Origin: Planctomycetota bacterium | GTDB lineage: Bacteria; Planctomycetota; UBA1135; UBA2386 | NCBI GenBank assembly: GCA_016713175.1 | Contig: JADJPQ010000012.1 | Span: forward strand, 1-64,000 | Length of the DNA: 64,000 nt | Reading direction: 5' to 3' | In this document: in pieces, positions 34,057 to 43,284 of the stretch | Layout of the letters: every line of letters begins with the position of its first letter | How positions within the stretch are numbered: the stretch's first letter is position 1 | Translations under genes and position numbers: made by a program | The notes under the pieces: model-generated | The model's database searches: none | What the model saw: the letters and a program-made list of their open reading frames with translations, nothing else | Told to the model about the DNA's origin: nothing

Positions 34057-34905
34057 TCAGAACCGATCGTTCTGGAAGTCGTCGATCGCCTGCCGCAGTT
34101 CCGCCGGCGAGTTCATCACGAACGGACCATGGTGCGCGATCGGCTCACCGAACGGCTTGCCGGCGAGCACCAGCACCCGTCCCGGCTCGCCGCCGGTCGT
34201 GATCACCACATTGCCTTCTCGCGACAGCAGCGCGCACTGCCGGCTGGCGATCGACGCACCATCGGCACCGATCCGGAACTTCCCGGTGACGCCGTGCACC
34301 AGTGCCGTGTGGCCCGCCGGGATGGCGATCTCGCACCGCGCGTTCGCCGGCAGATCGACATCCAGATAGGTCGGTTCCGCCGGTCGGGGACGCACGGGGC
34401 CGCGCACGTCGCCGAACGCTCCGGCGATCACGCGAACGGTCCCACCGCCAGGCAACACGACCGTCGGGATCCGCGTCGCCGCGATGTCGTCGTACCACGG
34501 CACATCCATCTTGTTCGCCGCCGGCAGGTTGACCCAGAGCTGATACCCCCACATCAGGCCGTGATCCTGCTGCGGTCGTTCCTCGTGCACGATGCCGCGC
34601 GCCGCGCTCATCCACTGCACGCCCCCCGGCCCGAGGTCGCCGGCATTGCCGTGGTTGTCCTTGTGCTGCATCCGGCCGACGACCATGTAGGTCACGGTCT
34701 CGAAACCGCGGTGCGGGTGCGGCGGGAAGCCGGCGACGTAGTCGCTCGCTTCTTCGGAGCGGAACTCGTCGAACAGCAGGAACGGATCGAGCTGCTGCGC
34801 TTGCCGCGGGTCGAAGACGCGCACGAGCTTGACGCCAGCGCCGTCACTGGTGGCGTGGCCCTGCATCACGGTCTGGACGGTGCGATCGGGCATGGTGGCG
34901 GTCAT
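34057..34905 (-). CDS. Pirin-family cupin protein
   Basis: The protein is 282 aa. It has the bicupin fold of pirins: LDPFLLFDEFRSEEASDYVA, FPPHPHRGFETVTYMVVGRM with the metal-binding HPHRGFE, HKDNHGNAGDLGPGGVQWMS and ARGIVHEERP. The C-terminal cupin ends HHGPFVMNSPAELRQA. Pirins bind Fe or other metals; some have quercetinase activity. It is cytoplasmic. The start is ATG 34,905 (an ATG 12 bp in is possible). It stands alone between a membrane protein and an S41 protease on the same strand. Confidence 0.93.
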   Translation of the reverse strand: MTATMPDRTVQTVMQGHATSDGAGVKLVRVFDPRQAQQLDPFLLFDEFRSEEASDYVAGFPPHPHRGFETVTYMVVGRMQHKDNHGNAGDLGPGGVQWMSAARGIVHEERPQQDHGLMWGYQLWVNLPAANKMDVPWYDDIAATRIPTVVLPGGGTVRVIAGAFGDVRGPVRPRPAEPTYLDVDLPANARCEIAIPAGHTALVHGVTGKFRIGADGASIASRQCALLSREGNVVITTGGEPGRVLVLAGKPFGEPIAHHGPFVMNSPAELRQAIDDFQNDRF

Positions 34906-34954
34906 CGTGGCAACGACGGGGCCGCGCGCAAGACCCGCCAGCTCGGCGCCGCGG

Positions 34955-36526
34955 TCACTTCGCCGCCGCAATGGCGGCCAGGACGGCTCGTCGGTGCACG
35001 TCGACGCCGGCCGCGATATCGGCTGCGGTCTCGCGGATGGCGATGTCCGGCGCCACACCACCATCCAGCGGTTCGGCGTCACCGGCGGGCACCTGCGCAA
35101 TCAACGGCAGGTCGATCTCGATGCCGGACTTCGGCAACCGCAGGAAGAAGAAACAGCCGCCGTTGATGCCGCGCTGGTTGCCGCCGGTCGTGCCGCCGAC
35201 GAGGGTCCCGAGCCGCATCGCCTTCACGGTCTGGGCGAACTGGAACGTCGCCGAACTGTTGGTCGGCCCGACCAGCACCCACAGCCTGGCGTCCAGGCGC
35301 CGGCCCTGCGGTTGCAGCGTCGCTGGCAGGTCGTCACTGGTGCGTTGTTCGAACCAACTCCCGGTCGGGAGTCCGAGGTGGCCGGGCACAGCCGACGCCG
35401 GGATCGCGACGTCGCCCCAGTCCCGGAAGGCGTCGTCCCAGGTGTCGAGGTGGGGATTGAGCTCGGGCGGGACCCGTCGATAGCGGGCGTAGCGCCCGGT
35501 GCGCGGCAACTCCCGGGGCTGATCGATCAGGCGGGCCAGCAGGGCGTACCCGACGTCGTTGCCACCCTCGTTCTCGCGCAAGTCGACGATCAGGTGGCGT
35601 GTGCCATCGTCGATCAGCCGGTCGACCAGGGCATCGAGTGCCTCGCGCCACTTCCAGTCGGTCTTGAACATGACCCAGGTGTCCATCCGCAGGACCGCGA
35701 CGCCGTCGCCGAGCGCTTCGAAGGACCAGCCGGCAAACGGGAACGTCCCGGCCCCGGCGCCAGCCACCGTCGCGGCCGCGGTTGCCAGAACCTTGGCGCG
35801 TTGTTCGGCCGTGATCGCGGCGACCTCGAGGCGCGCCGGCTCGCTCGCACCGGGTGGCGTCGCCGTCAGTACGAACTTCGTCGGCCACCTGGCCTCACGC
35901 AACGCAAAGAACATGTCGAACGTGGCCAGGCGCTCGAGCCCCGAGACCTCGAGCAACGCCACGCGCTTGCCGTCATTGCCGCCATCCGCGCGCGCGAACG
36001 GCAGCATGGCCTCGAGGATCGCGGTGGTGGACTCGCCATCGACGGCCGTCACCCGGGTCCCACGCACCAGCCGGGCGTCGCCTGACGCGTTGGCGGTCAC
36101 CACCATCTCGCCATCGATCCAGCGGAAGGCGAACGGCAGACAGGGTCGACCCGCAAACAGCGCCTCGGCGACGTGCTCTGGCTGATTGAAGAAATTGGCG
36201 TAGGTGTGGCCACAGCGGATCCTGGCCAGGAAGCGCGACAGATCGAGGTATGCCTCGCGCAGGGATCGACCGCCGCGGAACCCCTCGGCCAGCCTGGCGA
36301 AGCCCGCATCGACCTGTGCTGTGGTCTGGTAGCGATACAGGCCGGGGTGCAGTTCGGTGAACGCGCGGCGCAGCACGGCCAGGTCCGCCTCGAGGTCGCC
36401 AGCCGCCAACGGCGTCTCGCTGCCCGTCGCTGGCGCCTGGGCCGTGACGCGTGGCAATGCCACGGTGGACAGGATCGACAACAGGACAGCCAGGCCGGCG
36501 GCCGGTGTCGGGGGCACGGTGATCAC
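34955..36526 (-). CDS. Exported S41-family (tail-specific/CtpA-like) serine protease
   Basis: The protein is 523 aa. A signal peptide (AGLAVLLSILSTVALPRVTAQA) points to export. The N-terminal helical domain includes LHPGLYRY and FLARIRCGHTYANF. The catalytic domain has HLIVDLRENEGGND, the S41 core strand, and GPTNSSATFQFAQTVKAMRLG with the nucleophile Ser and typical following helix, then VGGTTGGNQRGINGGCFF. Family members degrade or process exported proteins. There is no PDZ domain I can see in the usual place. Confidence 0.88.
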   Translation of the reverse strand: MITVPPTPAAGLAVLLSILSTVALPRVTAQAPATGSETPLAAGDLEADLAVLRRAFTELHPGLYRYQTTAQVDAGFARLAEGFRGGRSLREAYLDLSRFLARIRCGHTYANFFNQPEHVAEALFAGRPCLPFAFRWIDGEMVVTANASGDARLVRGTRVTAVDGESTTAILEAMLPFARADGGNDGKRVALLEVSGLERLATFDMFFALREARWPTKFVLTATPPGASEPARLEVAAITAEQRAKVLATAAATVAGAGAGTFPFAGWSFEALGDGVAVLRMDTWVMFKTDWKWREALDALVDRLIDDGTRHLIVDLRENEGGNDVGYALLARLIDQPRELPRTGRYARYRRVPPELNPHLDTWDDAFRDWGDVAIPASAVPGHLGLPTGSWFEQRTSDDLPATLQPQGRRLDARLWVLVGPTNSSATFQFAQTVKAMRLGTLVGGTTGGNQRGINGGCFFFLRLPKSGIEIDLPLIAQVPAGDAEPLDGGVAPDIAIRETAADIAAGVDVHRRAVLAAIAAAK

Positions 36527-36630
36527 AGGCCCGACTTCGCTGCGCGAATGCCAGCGGATGCAAGCTGGTCGGGACTCGGGACCTCCAGGCGGCGTGCATC
36601 CCGGACACCGTTCGCGTCGAAAGGACCGGT

Positions 36631-37149
36631 GTGGCGATGACCTGGCGCCTGTCCTGCCGATTGCTGCTGCCGCTGGCCCGGGAGCAACTGTTCCCGTTCT
36701 TCGCCGATGCCCACAATCTGGAGCTGCTGACGCCGCCGTGGCTCCGGTTCGAGATCCTGACGCCGCGGCCGATCGCCATGCACGCCGGGGCCCGGATCGA
36801 CTACCGCATCCGCCTCCATGGCTTGCCGCTGCGTTGGCGGACGAACATCACCTGCTGGGATCCCCCGGCGGCATTCGCCGACGAACAGGTGAGCGGTCCC
36901 TATGCCCGCTGGTTGCACCGGCACTCGTTCCGCTCGGTTGGCGACGACACCGAAGTGATCGACGAGATCGAGATGCGGCCCCGCGGCGGGCCATTGGCGC
37001 CGTTGCTGCAACGCTGGCTCGTCCGCGGTGACGTCGAACGCATCTTCCGCCATCGGGCCCAGGTCCTGTGCTCGCTGTTCGGTGGCGATCCAGCCACCGC
37101 CGAGATGCGATGGCTGGAGGGGACGGAGCTGCCGCCAGTTCGCGGCTGA
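36631..37149 (+). CDS. SRPBCC-family (START-like) protein
   Basis: This 172-aa protein starts at GTG 36,631 with AAGGA five bases upstream. The SRPBCC fold is recognisable: FPFFADAHNLELLTPPWLRF, then GARIDYRIRLHGLPLRWRTN, and EIEMRPRGGPLAPLLQRWLV. Members bind hydrophobic ligands in a deep pocket; many are annotated as cyclases/ligand-binding. It is cytoplasmic. It converges with a short minus-strand gene (25 bp between stops). Confidence 0.85.
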   Translation: MAMTWRLSCRLLLPLAREQLFPFFADAHNLELLTPPWLRFEILTPRPIAMHAGARIDYRIRLHGLPLRWRTNITCWDPPAAFADEQVSGPYARWLHRHSFRSVGDDTEVIDEIEMRPRGGPLAPLLQRWLVRGDVERIFRHRAQVLCSLFGGDPATAEMRWLEGTELPPVRG

Positions 37150-37173
37150 GGCCAGGTGCCACCGCGGCTCGTT

Positions 37174-37473
37174 CTACTTGCAGCTTCGGACCTTCGGCCG
37201 CCGCGTGCGGGTCGCCTTCAGTGACTTGAAGCCCGGCGGGCGGATGAACACCTCGTCGCGCTGTTCGGCGGGCACGGCGCTCTCCAGCGTCGCGAGCCGT
37301 TCGCGCAGCTGGTGGGCGGCGGTCTTGCATTCGTTGCGGTCAGCGTGCTCGCTGTTGATGCCGCGAGTGAACGCGGTGGTATCGGCGGACACGACACAGC
37401 GCGAGTGCACCACGTGCCAACGGTCCGAAGTGATGGCGGCGGCGCCCTTGCTGGTGACGACTTCCTGGATCAT
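37174..37473 (-). CDS. Small hypothetical protein
   Basis: This 99-aa protein starts MIQEVVTSKGAAAITSDRWH, with three Cys (VHSRCVV, NECKTAA, near C-terminus VRSCK), a helical middle and a basic tail (RTRRPKVRSCK). The frame continues upstream without sense, so the internal ATG is chosen. The 280 bp upstream (37,474-37,754) hold no gene but contain a short triplet-like tract of GTTGCC units near 37,705-37,735. Function is not recognised. Confidence 0.5.
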   Translation of the reverse strand: MIQEVVTSKGAAAITSDRWHVVHSRCVVSADTTAFTRGINSEHADRNECKTAAHQLRERLATLESAVPAEQRDEVFIRPPGFKSLKATRTRRPKVRSCK

Positions 37474-37754
37474 GCGGAGCTCCGGGTGCGTTCGTGGTCC
37501 GCGTGGACGCGGAGCGGCCGCACCGATCGCTGTGGGGTCCGCGTGGCGAACCCAGGGGCCTCGACGAGAGGACGGATGGGGTCGAGGCGTCGGCGAGGCG
37601 CAGATCGCGGGGCTCCGCTGGATTGCAGGAACTAGGCCCGCGACGGGCCCGGCAGCTCGAAGCACCGAGTATACGACAGGATCGGAGGTTCGACAAGGCG
37701 GGCGTTGCCGCCGTTGCCACCGTTGCCACACCGACGGCTCGGACGGTGGCGGTG

Positions 37755-38957
37755 TCAGCGCACCGTCCGGACCACCGGGGCGCAGAGCCCCGCAGCCAGC
37801 ATCGTCGCTCCCGCAGCCACCGCCAGGCAACCGATCAGGCCCGTCCTGCCGTCCGCCTCGAGCCCATACAACACCCCGGAACCCAACGTGCCGCACAATC
37901 GACCCGCCGCATTGGCCGCATAGTAGAACCCGACCCGTTCGGCCACGTCCTCGGCACCAGCGATGCCGACGATCAGCCACGAGTGCAAGCTGCTGACGAC
38001 CGCGAACAGCAACCCGTAGATGCACAGCCCGACGACGATCGCCAGCGCCGGTTCGACGTTCTCGAGCAGCGCGACCATCGCGCCGAGCAACGCAACCGAC
38101 GCGAACCACGTCCAGTTCATGGTCGCCAGCGCCCCTGCCCGCAGCGACCTGACCACGACATAGCGCGGCGTCGCCGCCTGCATCGCCCCATAGCCGATCA
38201 CCCACACCGCCAGGAACGCGCCGGTCGCCGCCGGCGACCAGCCGAGCACCGTCGAACAGAACACGGGCAGCGCCACCGCGAACCAGACATCGCGCGCCCC
38301 GAACAGGAACAACCGCGCCAACGCCAGCCACTGCACCGCCGGTTCGTGCGAGAACAGCGCCGTGACGCCTTTGCCGCGCTTGCCGGTCGCCTGCGGCAGG
38401 GTCATCGCCGCGAGCACGCCCAGCGTCGCCAACAGCGTCGCCAGCACCAGGTTGGTGGCCCGGAAGCCGATCCACGCCAGCAGCGCGCCGCCGACGAAGA
38501 AGCCGAGCCCCTTCATCGCGTTCTTGCCGCCGGTCAGCAGCGCGACCAGCGCGAACAACCGTTCGGTCCGGGCGCGCGGCTCGAGGCGGCGCACGTAGCT
38601 CTTCGCCGACGTCTTGGCGAGGTCCTTGGCGACCCCCGACAGCACCTGCGTGACCATCACGAACGCGATCGCGCCGCCGGTCGGATCGAACGCCAGCAGC
38701 AGGCAGGCGGTGATCTGCAACAACAGGCCGGCCAGCAACGTCGCCCGCAGACCAAAGCGCGCCGCCAGGTGGCCGCCGAGCAGGTTGGTGACCACCCCCA
38801 TCGCCTCGTACGGCAGCAGCGCCAGCGCCAGCCCCAGCGGCGTCTGGCCGCGAGCGTGCAGGTGCAGCAGCACGAGCATCCGCAGCGCGCCATCGCTCAG
38901 CGTGAATGCCTGGTAGCAGGCACTGACCAACGCGTATTCGCGCAGCGAACCGGTCAT
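37755..38957 (-). CDS. arsJ: Organoarsenical (1-arseno-3-phosphoglycerate) efflux MFS transporter ArsJ
   Basis: This MFS protein of about 400 aa has 10-12 membrane helices. The start (REYALVSACYQAFTLSDGAL) and RMLVLLHLHARGQ, PYEAMGVVTNLLGGHLAARF, GVAKDLAKTSAKSYVRRLEP and LTGGKNAMKGLGFFVGG match the ArsJ subgroup. The ATG at 38,957 overlaps the stop of the GAPDH gene (ATGA). ArsJ exports 1-arseno-3-phosphoglycerate made by the partner GAPDH, which gives arsenate resistance. The tight gene pair is the hallmark of the pathway. No ArsR regulator is seen beside it. Confidence 0.92.
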   Translation of the reverse strand: MTGSLREYALVSACYQAFTLSDGALRMLVLLHLHARGQTPLGLALALLPYEAMGVVTNLLGGHLAARFGLRATLLAGLLLQITACLLLAFDPTGGAIAFVMVTQVLSGVAKDLAKTSAKSYVRRLEPRARTERLFALVALLTGGKNAMKGLGFFVGGALLAWIGFRATNLVLATLLATLGVLAAMTLPQATGKRGKGVTALFSHEPAVQWLALARLFLFGARDVWFAVALPVFCSTVLGWSPAATGAFLAVWVIGYGAMQAATPRYVVVRSLRAGALATMNWTWFASVALLGAMVALLENVEPALAIVVGLCIYGLLFAVVSSLHSWLIVGIAGAEDVAERVGFYYAANAAGRLCGTLGSGVLYGLEADGRTGLIGCLAVAAGATMLAAGLCAPVVRTVR

Positions 38958-39961
38958 TCCCGGCATGCTGCGATCTGCAGCCGGGCCAGGTCAACCATCC
39001 GGTGCACGTAGCCCTGCTCGTTGTCGTACCAGGCCAGGATCTTGACCAGGCGACCATCGACGACCCGGGTGCTCTGCGCATCGACGATCGCACTGCGCGG
39101 ATCGCGGGCGAAGTCGCTGCTGACGAGCGGCCGTTCTTCGTAGCCGAGGATGCCGTGCAACGGCCCGGCGGCGGCCGCGGCGGCCAGTACCGCGTTGACC
39201 TCGGCCACCGTGGTCGGGCGGGCGACATGGAACGCGCAGTCGGTCAGCGAGGCGTTCAGCACCGGGGCGCGGACGGCGATGCTGTCGAGCCGACCGCGCA
39301 GCTCGGGCACGATCATCGTCACCGCGGAGGCGCTGTTGGTCGTTGTCGGGATCAGGTTGACCAGGGCCGAACGCGCGCGGCGCGGGTCCTTGTCCGGCTT
39401 GTCGACGACGCTCTGCGTGTTGGTCGGATCGTGGATCGTCGTGACAACGCCGCGCTCGATGCCGAGCGCATCGTGGATCACGCGCACGATCGGCGCCAGG
39501 CAGTTGGTCGTGCACGACGCGGCGGTGACGACGTCCTCGCGCGCGAAGTCGCAGCTGCCGTGGTTGACGCCAAACACCAGATTGGGTGCGTCCGGCACCG
39601 GGTTGGACACCAGGACCTTGCGGGCCCCGGCCAGCAAGTGGGGCGCCAGCGCGGCGCGCGCCTTGACCTTGCCGCTGCAGTCGGCGACCAGTCCGACGCC
39701 GAGTTCGCGCCATGGCAACCCATTCCACTCGGCCATCTGGCTCACCGTCAGGTGCCGGTCGCCGGCCACCAGCGTCGAGCCGTCGGCCCGGCACGGCCGG
39801 GACCAGCGCCCCTGCGTCGAATCGAACTCGAGCAGCAGCGCCAGCGTCGCCGGGTCACCCTTCGGTTCGTTGATGGCGACGACGTCCAGCCCCTGTTCGA
39901 TCGCGGCACGCGCGAACAGACGGCCCATCCGGCCGAAGCCGTTGATGGCGATCTTGACCAT
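38954..39961 (-). CDS. ArsJ-associated glyceraldehyde-3-phosphate dehydrogenase
   Basis: The protein is 335 aa. Rossmann start VKIAINGFGRMGRLFARAA, catalytic Cys150 in AASCTTNCLAP with the usual TTIHDPTNTQ and the C-terminal WYDNEQGYVHRMVDL. Its coupling to arsJ by ATGA overlap marks it as the arsenate-detoxifying paralog. It incorporates arsenate to form 1-arseno-3-phosphoglycerate, which ArsJ exports. It is cytoplasmic. It is probably not the housekeeping glycolytic copy. Confidence 0.93.
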   Translation of the reverse strand: MVKIAINGFGRMGRLFARAAIEQGLDVVAINEPKGDPATLALLLEFDSTQGRWSRPCRADGSTLVAGDRHLTVSQMAEWNGLPWRELGVGLVADCSGKVKARAALAPHLLAGARKVLVSNPVPDAPNLVFGVNHGSCDFAREDVVTAASCTTNCLAPIVRVIHDALGIERGVVTTIHDPTNTQSVVDKPDKDPRRARSALVNLIPTTTNSASAVTMIVPELRGRLDSIAVRAPVLNASLTDCAFHVARPTTVAEVNAVLAAAAAAGPLHGILGYEERPLVSSDFARDPRSAIVDAQSTRVVDGRLVKILAWYDNEQGYVHRMVDLARLQIAACRE

Positions 39962-40041
39962 GCGCGCAGTGTCCGCCGCCGCGGATCGGCGACCAGGGCG
40001 AACCGGTCAAGATCGGTGCAGGCGTCGTGGACCGCGCCGCA

Positions 40042-42066
40042 TCAGCGGCCGAGTTCACGCAGCAGCCGGCTGGCGCGATAGACCTTGCCGAGCGCCTCGA
40101 CGATCGCCTGCGGATGCACGCAGACACTGCGTTCGACGCTTTCGCCGTACAGGAACTCGTTGGCCATCGACTCGATGTTGCCATCGAACAGCAGACCGAC
40201 CAGTTCCTGCCGCGTGTTGATCAGCGGACTGCCGGAGTTGCCGCCGGTCGAATCCACGGTGCAGACGAAGTCGACCGGCGCCTGCAGGTCGATGCGGTCC
40301 TTGGCGAGCAGCCAGGGCTCCGGCAGATCGAACGGGCGCTGGCCATCGAACTCGGCATGGCGTGCGAACAGCCCGTGGAACACGGTCCGCCACGGCGCCC
40401 GCGTGCCGTTGTAGTCGTAGCCGATGGCGCGGCCGTCCGAAAACCGCAGCGTGCCGGTGGCATCGGGCGTGATCGCATGGCCATAGACCTCGAACAGGGC
40501 GTGCGCGAGTCGCGCCGACGCGGCGTTCTCCCGCGCCTCCAACTCGGCCGCCGCGTTCTTCGCCTTGCTCTGCAGTGGCAGCAGCACGCGCGCCAGCTGC
40601 AGCGCCCGATCGTCGCTGGCATCGATCGCCGCGGCGCCGCCCGCGATCAGCCGTTCGACGACCTCGCTTTCGTGCAACCGGCTCTGCTGCTCGAACCGGG
40701 TCATCGCCATCGCCGGCAGCGCCTCGCCGAGGATCGCCTGCAGCCACGGATCGTCCGCCGGCAGCCAGCCGCGCGCGCGCGACAGGTGATCGATCGAGAA
40801 CGCGCGCTGCACGGGATCGCCACCGACGACGATGTCGCGCGCTTCCTTGGCCTTGTGCTCGTCGCCCGACCGCGCGAACTGCAACAGCGCCATGGCGCGG
40901 AGCAGCAGCGCGCAGCCCCCCGGCTGATGGAACGCGACGGCGGCTTCCAGGGCCTTCCGGTCCGCCGCCACCGCCGCCAGGTCGGCGAACAGATGGCCGT
41001 AGCGAGCCTGCAGTTCGGGCCGCGCCGCGATCCGATTGCGCAGCGCGAACTCCGCCTTCTCCTTGCGCGCCAGGAACTCGGCCGACACCAGCGCGCGATG
41101 TTCGCCGACGAACAGCTTCTGGGCGTTCTCCAGCCCGAGGATGTCCGTGCGCACGCGCTTCTCGGTCGCCGGATCCTGCGCCGCCAGCCGCCGCAGGATT
41201 TCCAGCCGGTTGTCGACCAGTTGCCGGATGCGCGGATAGCGCGCGTCGCGCTGGTACTCGAGCTGCGCCTTGGTCAGGTGCCGCTGCGTCGAACCGGGAT
41301 TGCCGGTCAGGATCAGCAGTTCGCCGGGCTGCGGGCCGTCGCTCCAACGGAACCAGTGCGCCGAGGTGTCCGCCGGCTTGCCGTCGACATAGGCGCGGCA
41401 GAACGCGAAGTCGATCGCGTAGCGCGGATAGACGAAGTTGTCCGGATCGCCGCCGAAGTGCGCGGTCTGCAGATGCGGCGCCATCACCAGCCGGACGTCG
41501 TCGTAGACGCGGTACTGGTACAGTTGCCAGACGGCACCTTGGAACAGCTTGACGAGCTGCGGTTGCAGGTCGGGCCGGGCCGTGGTCGCCGCCGCCAAGA
41601 CGCGTTCGCGATTCTGCTGCCGTTGCGCTTCGGCGCGCGTCGGGTCGTTGCCGTCGACCGAGACCTCTACCTCCGCCGTCACGTCGCGCATGTCGACCAG
41701 TTGCTGCACGGTCAATCCCGGCAACCGGACTTCGTCGGTCAGCGCCGTCGCCACGTAGCCGTCGCGGACCCAATCGTGTGCGCCCTGCGCCTTGGCGATC
41801 GCATCGCGCGCGCAATGGTGGTTGGTGAGGATCAGCCCCTGCGGCGACACGAACGCCGCCGAACAGCCGGCGCCAAAGCGCAGCGACGCCAGGCGCACGG
41901 TGTCGAACCAGTCGGTGCCCGGTTCGAAGCCATACTCGCGCCGCAGATAGTCGAGCGGCGGCGTGTGGAACGTCCACATCTTGCCGAGGCCGAGTTCGTC
42001 CTGGGCCTGGAGACTGGACGGCAGCGCGCACAGCGCAAACGCACAGAAAACGAGATGGCGCAGCAT
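40042..42066 (-). CDS. S46-family dipeptidyl-peptidase (DPP7-like), exported
   Basis: This 674-aa protein has a signal peptide (VFCAFALCALPSSLQAQ). Chymotrypsin-fold S46 motifs: the His in ILTNHHCARDAI (residues 83-84), Asp in HFGGDPDNFVYPR and Ser611 in GGNSGSPLIN. Residue 629, 18 after the Ser (FDGN), is Gly. In characterised S46 enzymes Gly here goes with DPP7-type (hydrophobic P1) and Arg with DPP11-type (acidic P1). It removes dipeptides from the N-terminus of peptides in the periplasm. Confidence 0.93.
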   Translation of the reverse strand: MLRHLVFCAFALCALPSSLQAQDELGLGKMWTFHTPPLDYLRREYGFEPGTDWFDTVRLASLRFGAGCSAAFVSPQGLILTNHHCARDAIAKAQGAHDWVRDGYVATALTDEVRLPGLTVQQLVDMRDVTAEVEVSVDGNDPTRAEAQRQQNRERVLAAATTARPDLQPQLVKLFQGAVWQLYQYRVYDDVRLVMAPHLQTAHFGGDPDNFVYPRYAIDFAFCRAYVDGKPADTSAHWFRWSDGPQPGELLILTGNPGSTQRHLTKAQLEYQRDARYPRIRQLVDNRLEILRRLAAQDPATEKRVRTDILGLENAQKLFVGEHRALVSAEFLARKEKAEFALRNRIAARPELQARYGHLFADLAAVAADRKALEAAVAFHQPGGCALLLRAMALLQFARSGDEHKAKEARDIVVGGDPVQRAFSIDHLSRARGWLPADDPWLQAILGEALPAMAMTRFEQQSRLHESEVVERLIAGGAAAIDASDDRALQLARVLLPLQSKAKNAAAELEARENAASARLAHALFEVYGHAITPDATGTLRFSDGRAIGYDYNGTRAPWRTVFHGLFARHAEFDGQRPFDLPEPWLLAKDRIDLQAPVDFVCTVDSTGGNSGSPLINTRQELVGLLFDGNIESMANEFLYGESVERSVCVHPQAIVEALGKVYRASRLLRELGR

Positions 42067-42091
42067 GGAACCGCCGGTTGTAACGCGAGCC

Positions 42092-43228
42092 CTACTTCTT
42101 CTCGCCGCCCTTCTGTTCGGCGTGCCACTTCGCCAGCAGCGCCTGCTCCTTCTCCGCCTTGACGCCGGTCCGCGCGAACGGCCGTTCGCCGCGCTCGGTC
42201 TTCGCCCAGTGCAGCGTGTCGCGGATCGTGTCGGCCACCGGCCGGAACTTCAGGCCCGCCGCAATCGCCTTGTCGACCTTGGCGATGCTGCGGCCCTCGC
42301 GCGGCAGCCACATCGGCATCTCCATCCACGCGCCGACCGCATTGGCGTGCAGAAACTCTTCGCTGGCCCAGGTCAACGTGACCGGGTTCGACGTCGCCGC
42401 CTTGCAGGCGCCGAGGAACTCATGCATCGTGACCGGGCCGGCCCAACCGGTGGCGTTGTAGACCCCGACCACCTGGTTCTCGATGCAGTGCAGCATCCAC
42501 TCCGCGAGATCGCGGACATCGATCGCCTGCACCAGGCCGTCGCGATCGCCGGGACACAGCACTTCGCCACCGCGATCGATCCGTACTGGCCACCAGGTGA
42601 ACCGATCGGTCGGATCGCCCGGCCCGACGATCAGTCCCGGCCGGATGTTGGCGACCTTGCCCGGCATCGCGGCCTCGGCCGCCGCCTCGCAGCGCGCCTT
42701 CAGCGGCCCATAGAACGGCATCGATTGGCGGATCGTCGACACCTTGGCGGTGTCTTCGTCGCTGACCTTGCCAGTGTCGCCGTTCTCGTCGATCACTTCG
42801 GCGCGCTCGCCGAACGCGCCGTAGACCGAGATCGAACTGATGAAGGTGTAGTGCTTGCAGGTGTCGGCAAACAGCTTCGCGGTGGCCTCGACATGCGCCG
42901 GCACGTAGCCGGAGGTGTCGACGACGGCGTCGAACCTGCGCCCTGCGAGCGACTTCAGGTCGCCCTTCTCGCGATCGCCGACCAGCTTCTCCAGGTCGGG
43001 GAACATCCCGGGATTGGTCTTGCCGCGGTTGAACAGCGTGACCTTGTGGCCATTGGCCAGTGCGGCGCGGACGAACGGCGGGCCGAGGAACGCGGTGCCA
43101 CCGAGCACCAGGATGTGCATCGGCGCGATGCGCGCGGGCGAGACGATCTGCCGACCGCGCGGCAGCGCCAGACCGGCGCTGGCGGCAGCGGCGACGCCGA
43201 GGAACGAACGACGAGTGGACGTGGCCAT
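42092..43228 (-). CDS. Tat-exported NAD-dependent epimerase/dehydratase-like protein
   Basis: This 378-aa protein starts with a twin-arginine signal (STRRSFLGVAAAASAGLAL). Mature part: Rossmann ILVLGGTAFLGPPFVRAALA, then SSISVYGAFGE and YGPLKARCEAAAE (YxxxK active-site pair), an extended-SDR pattern as in isoflavone-reductase-like/epimerase proteins. A Tat signal on an SDR is uncommon but fits export after cofactor binding. It lies 25 bp downstream of the S46 gene on the opposite end and is divergent from a methyltransferase gene (56 bp between starts). Confidence 0.85.
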   Translation of the reverse strand: MATSTRRSFLGVAAAASAGLALPRGRQIVSPARIAPMHILVLGGTAFLGPPFVRAALANGHKVTLFNRGKTNPGMFPDLEKLVGDREKGDLKSLAGRRFDAVVDTSGYVPAHVEATAKLFADTCKHYTFISSISVYGAFGERAEVIDENGDTGKVSDEDTAKVSTIRQSMPFYGPLKARCEAAAEAAMPGKVANIRPGLIVGPGDPTDRFTWWPVRIDRGGEVLCPGDRDGLVQAIDVRDLAEWMLHCIENQVVGVYNATGWAGPVTMHEFLGACKAATSNPVTLTWASEEFLHANAVGAWMEMPMWLPREGRSIAKVDKAIAAGLKFRPVADTIRDTLHWAKTERGERPFARTGVKAEKEQALLAKWHAEQKGGEKK

Positions 43229-43284
43229 GGCGCCGTTCTACGGTGCGTCCGACCTCGACGTTGGCGGCAGTTCGCATTACCCCG

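Noticed and set aside
37690..37755. Short GTTGCC tandem tract as CRISPR or satellite
   Set aside because: Imperfect, fewer than five units, no spacers; probably microsatellite-like low complexity.
37174..39228. 684-residue minus-strand ORF spanning ArsJ region
   Set aside because: Only the last 99 residues have protein-like character; the rest is the third frame of arsJ/GAPDH.
40027..42162. 711-residue plus-strand ORF antisense to the S46 peptidase
   Set aside because: The minus-strand gene carries the full catalytic triad; the plus frame is a shadow.
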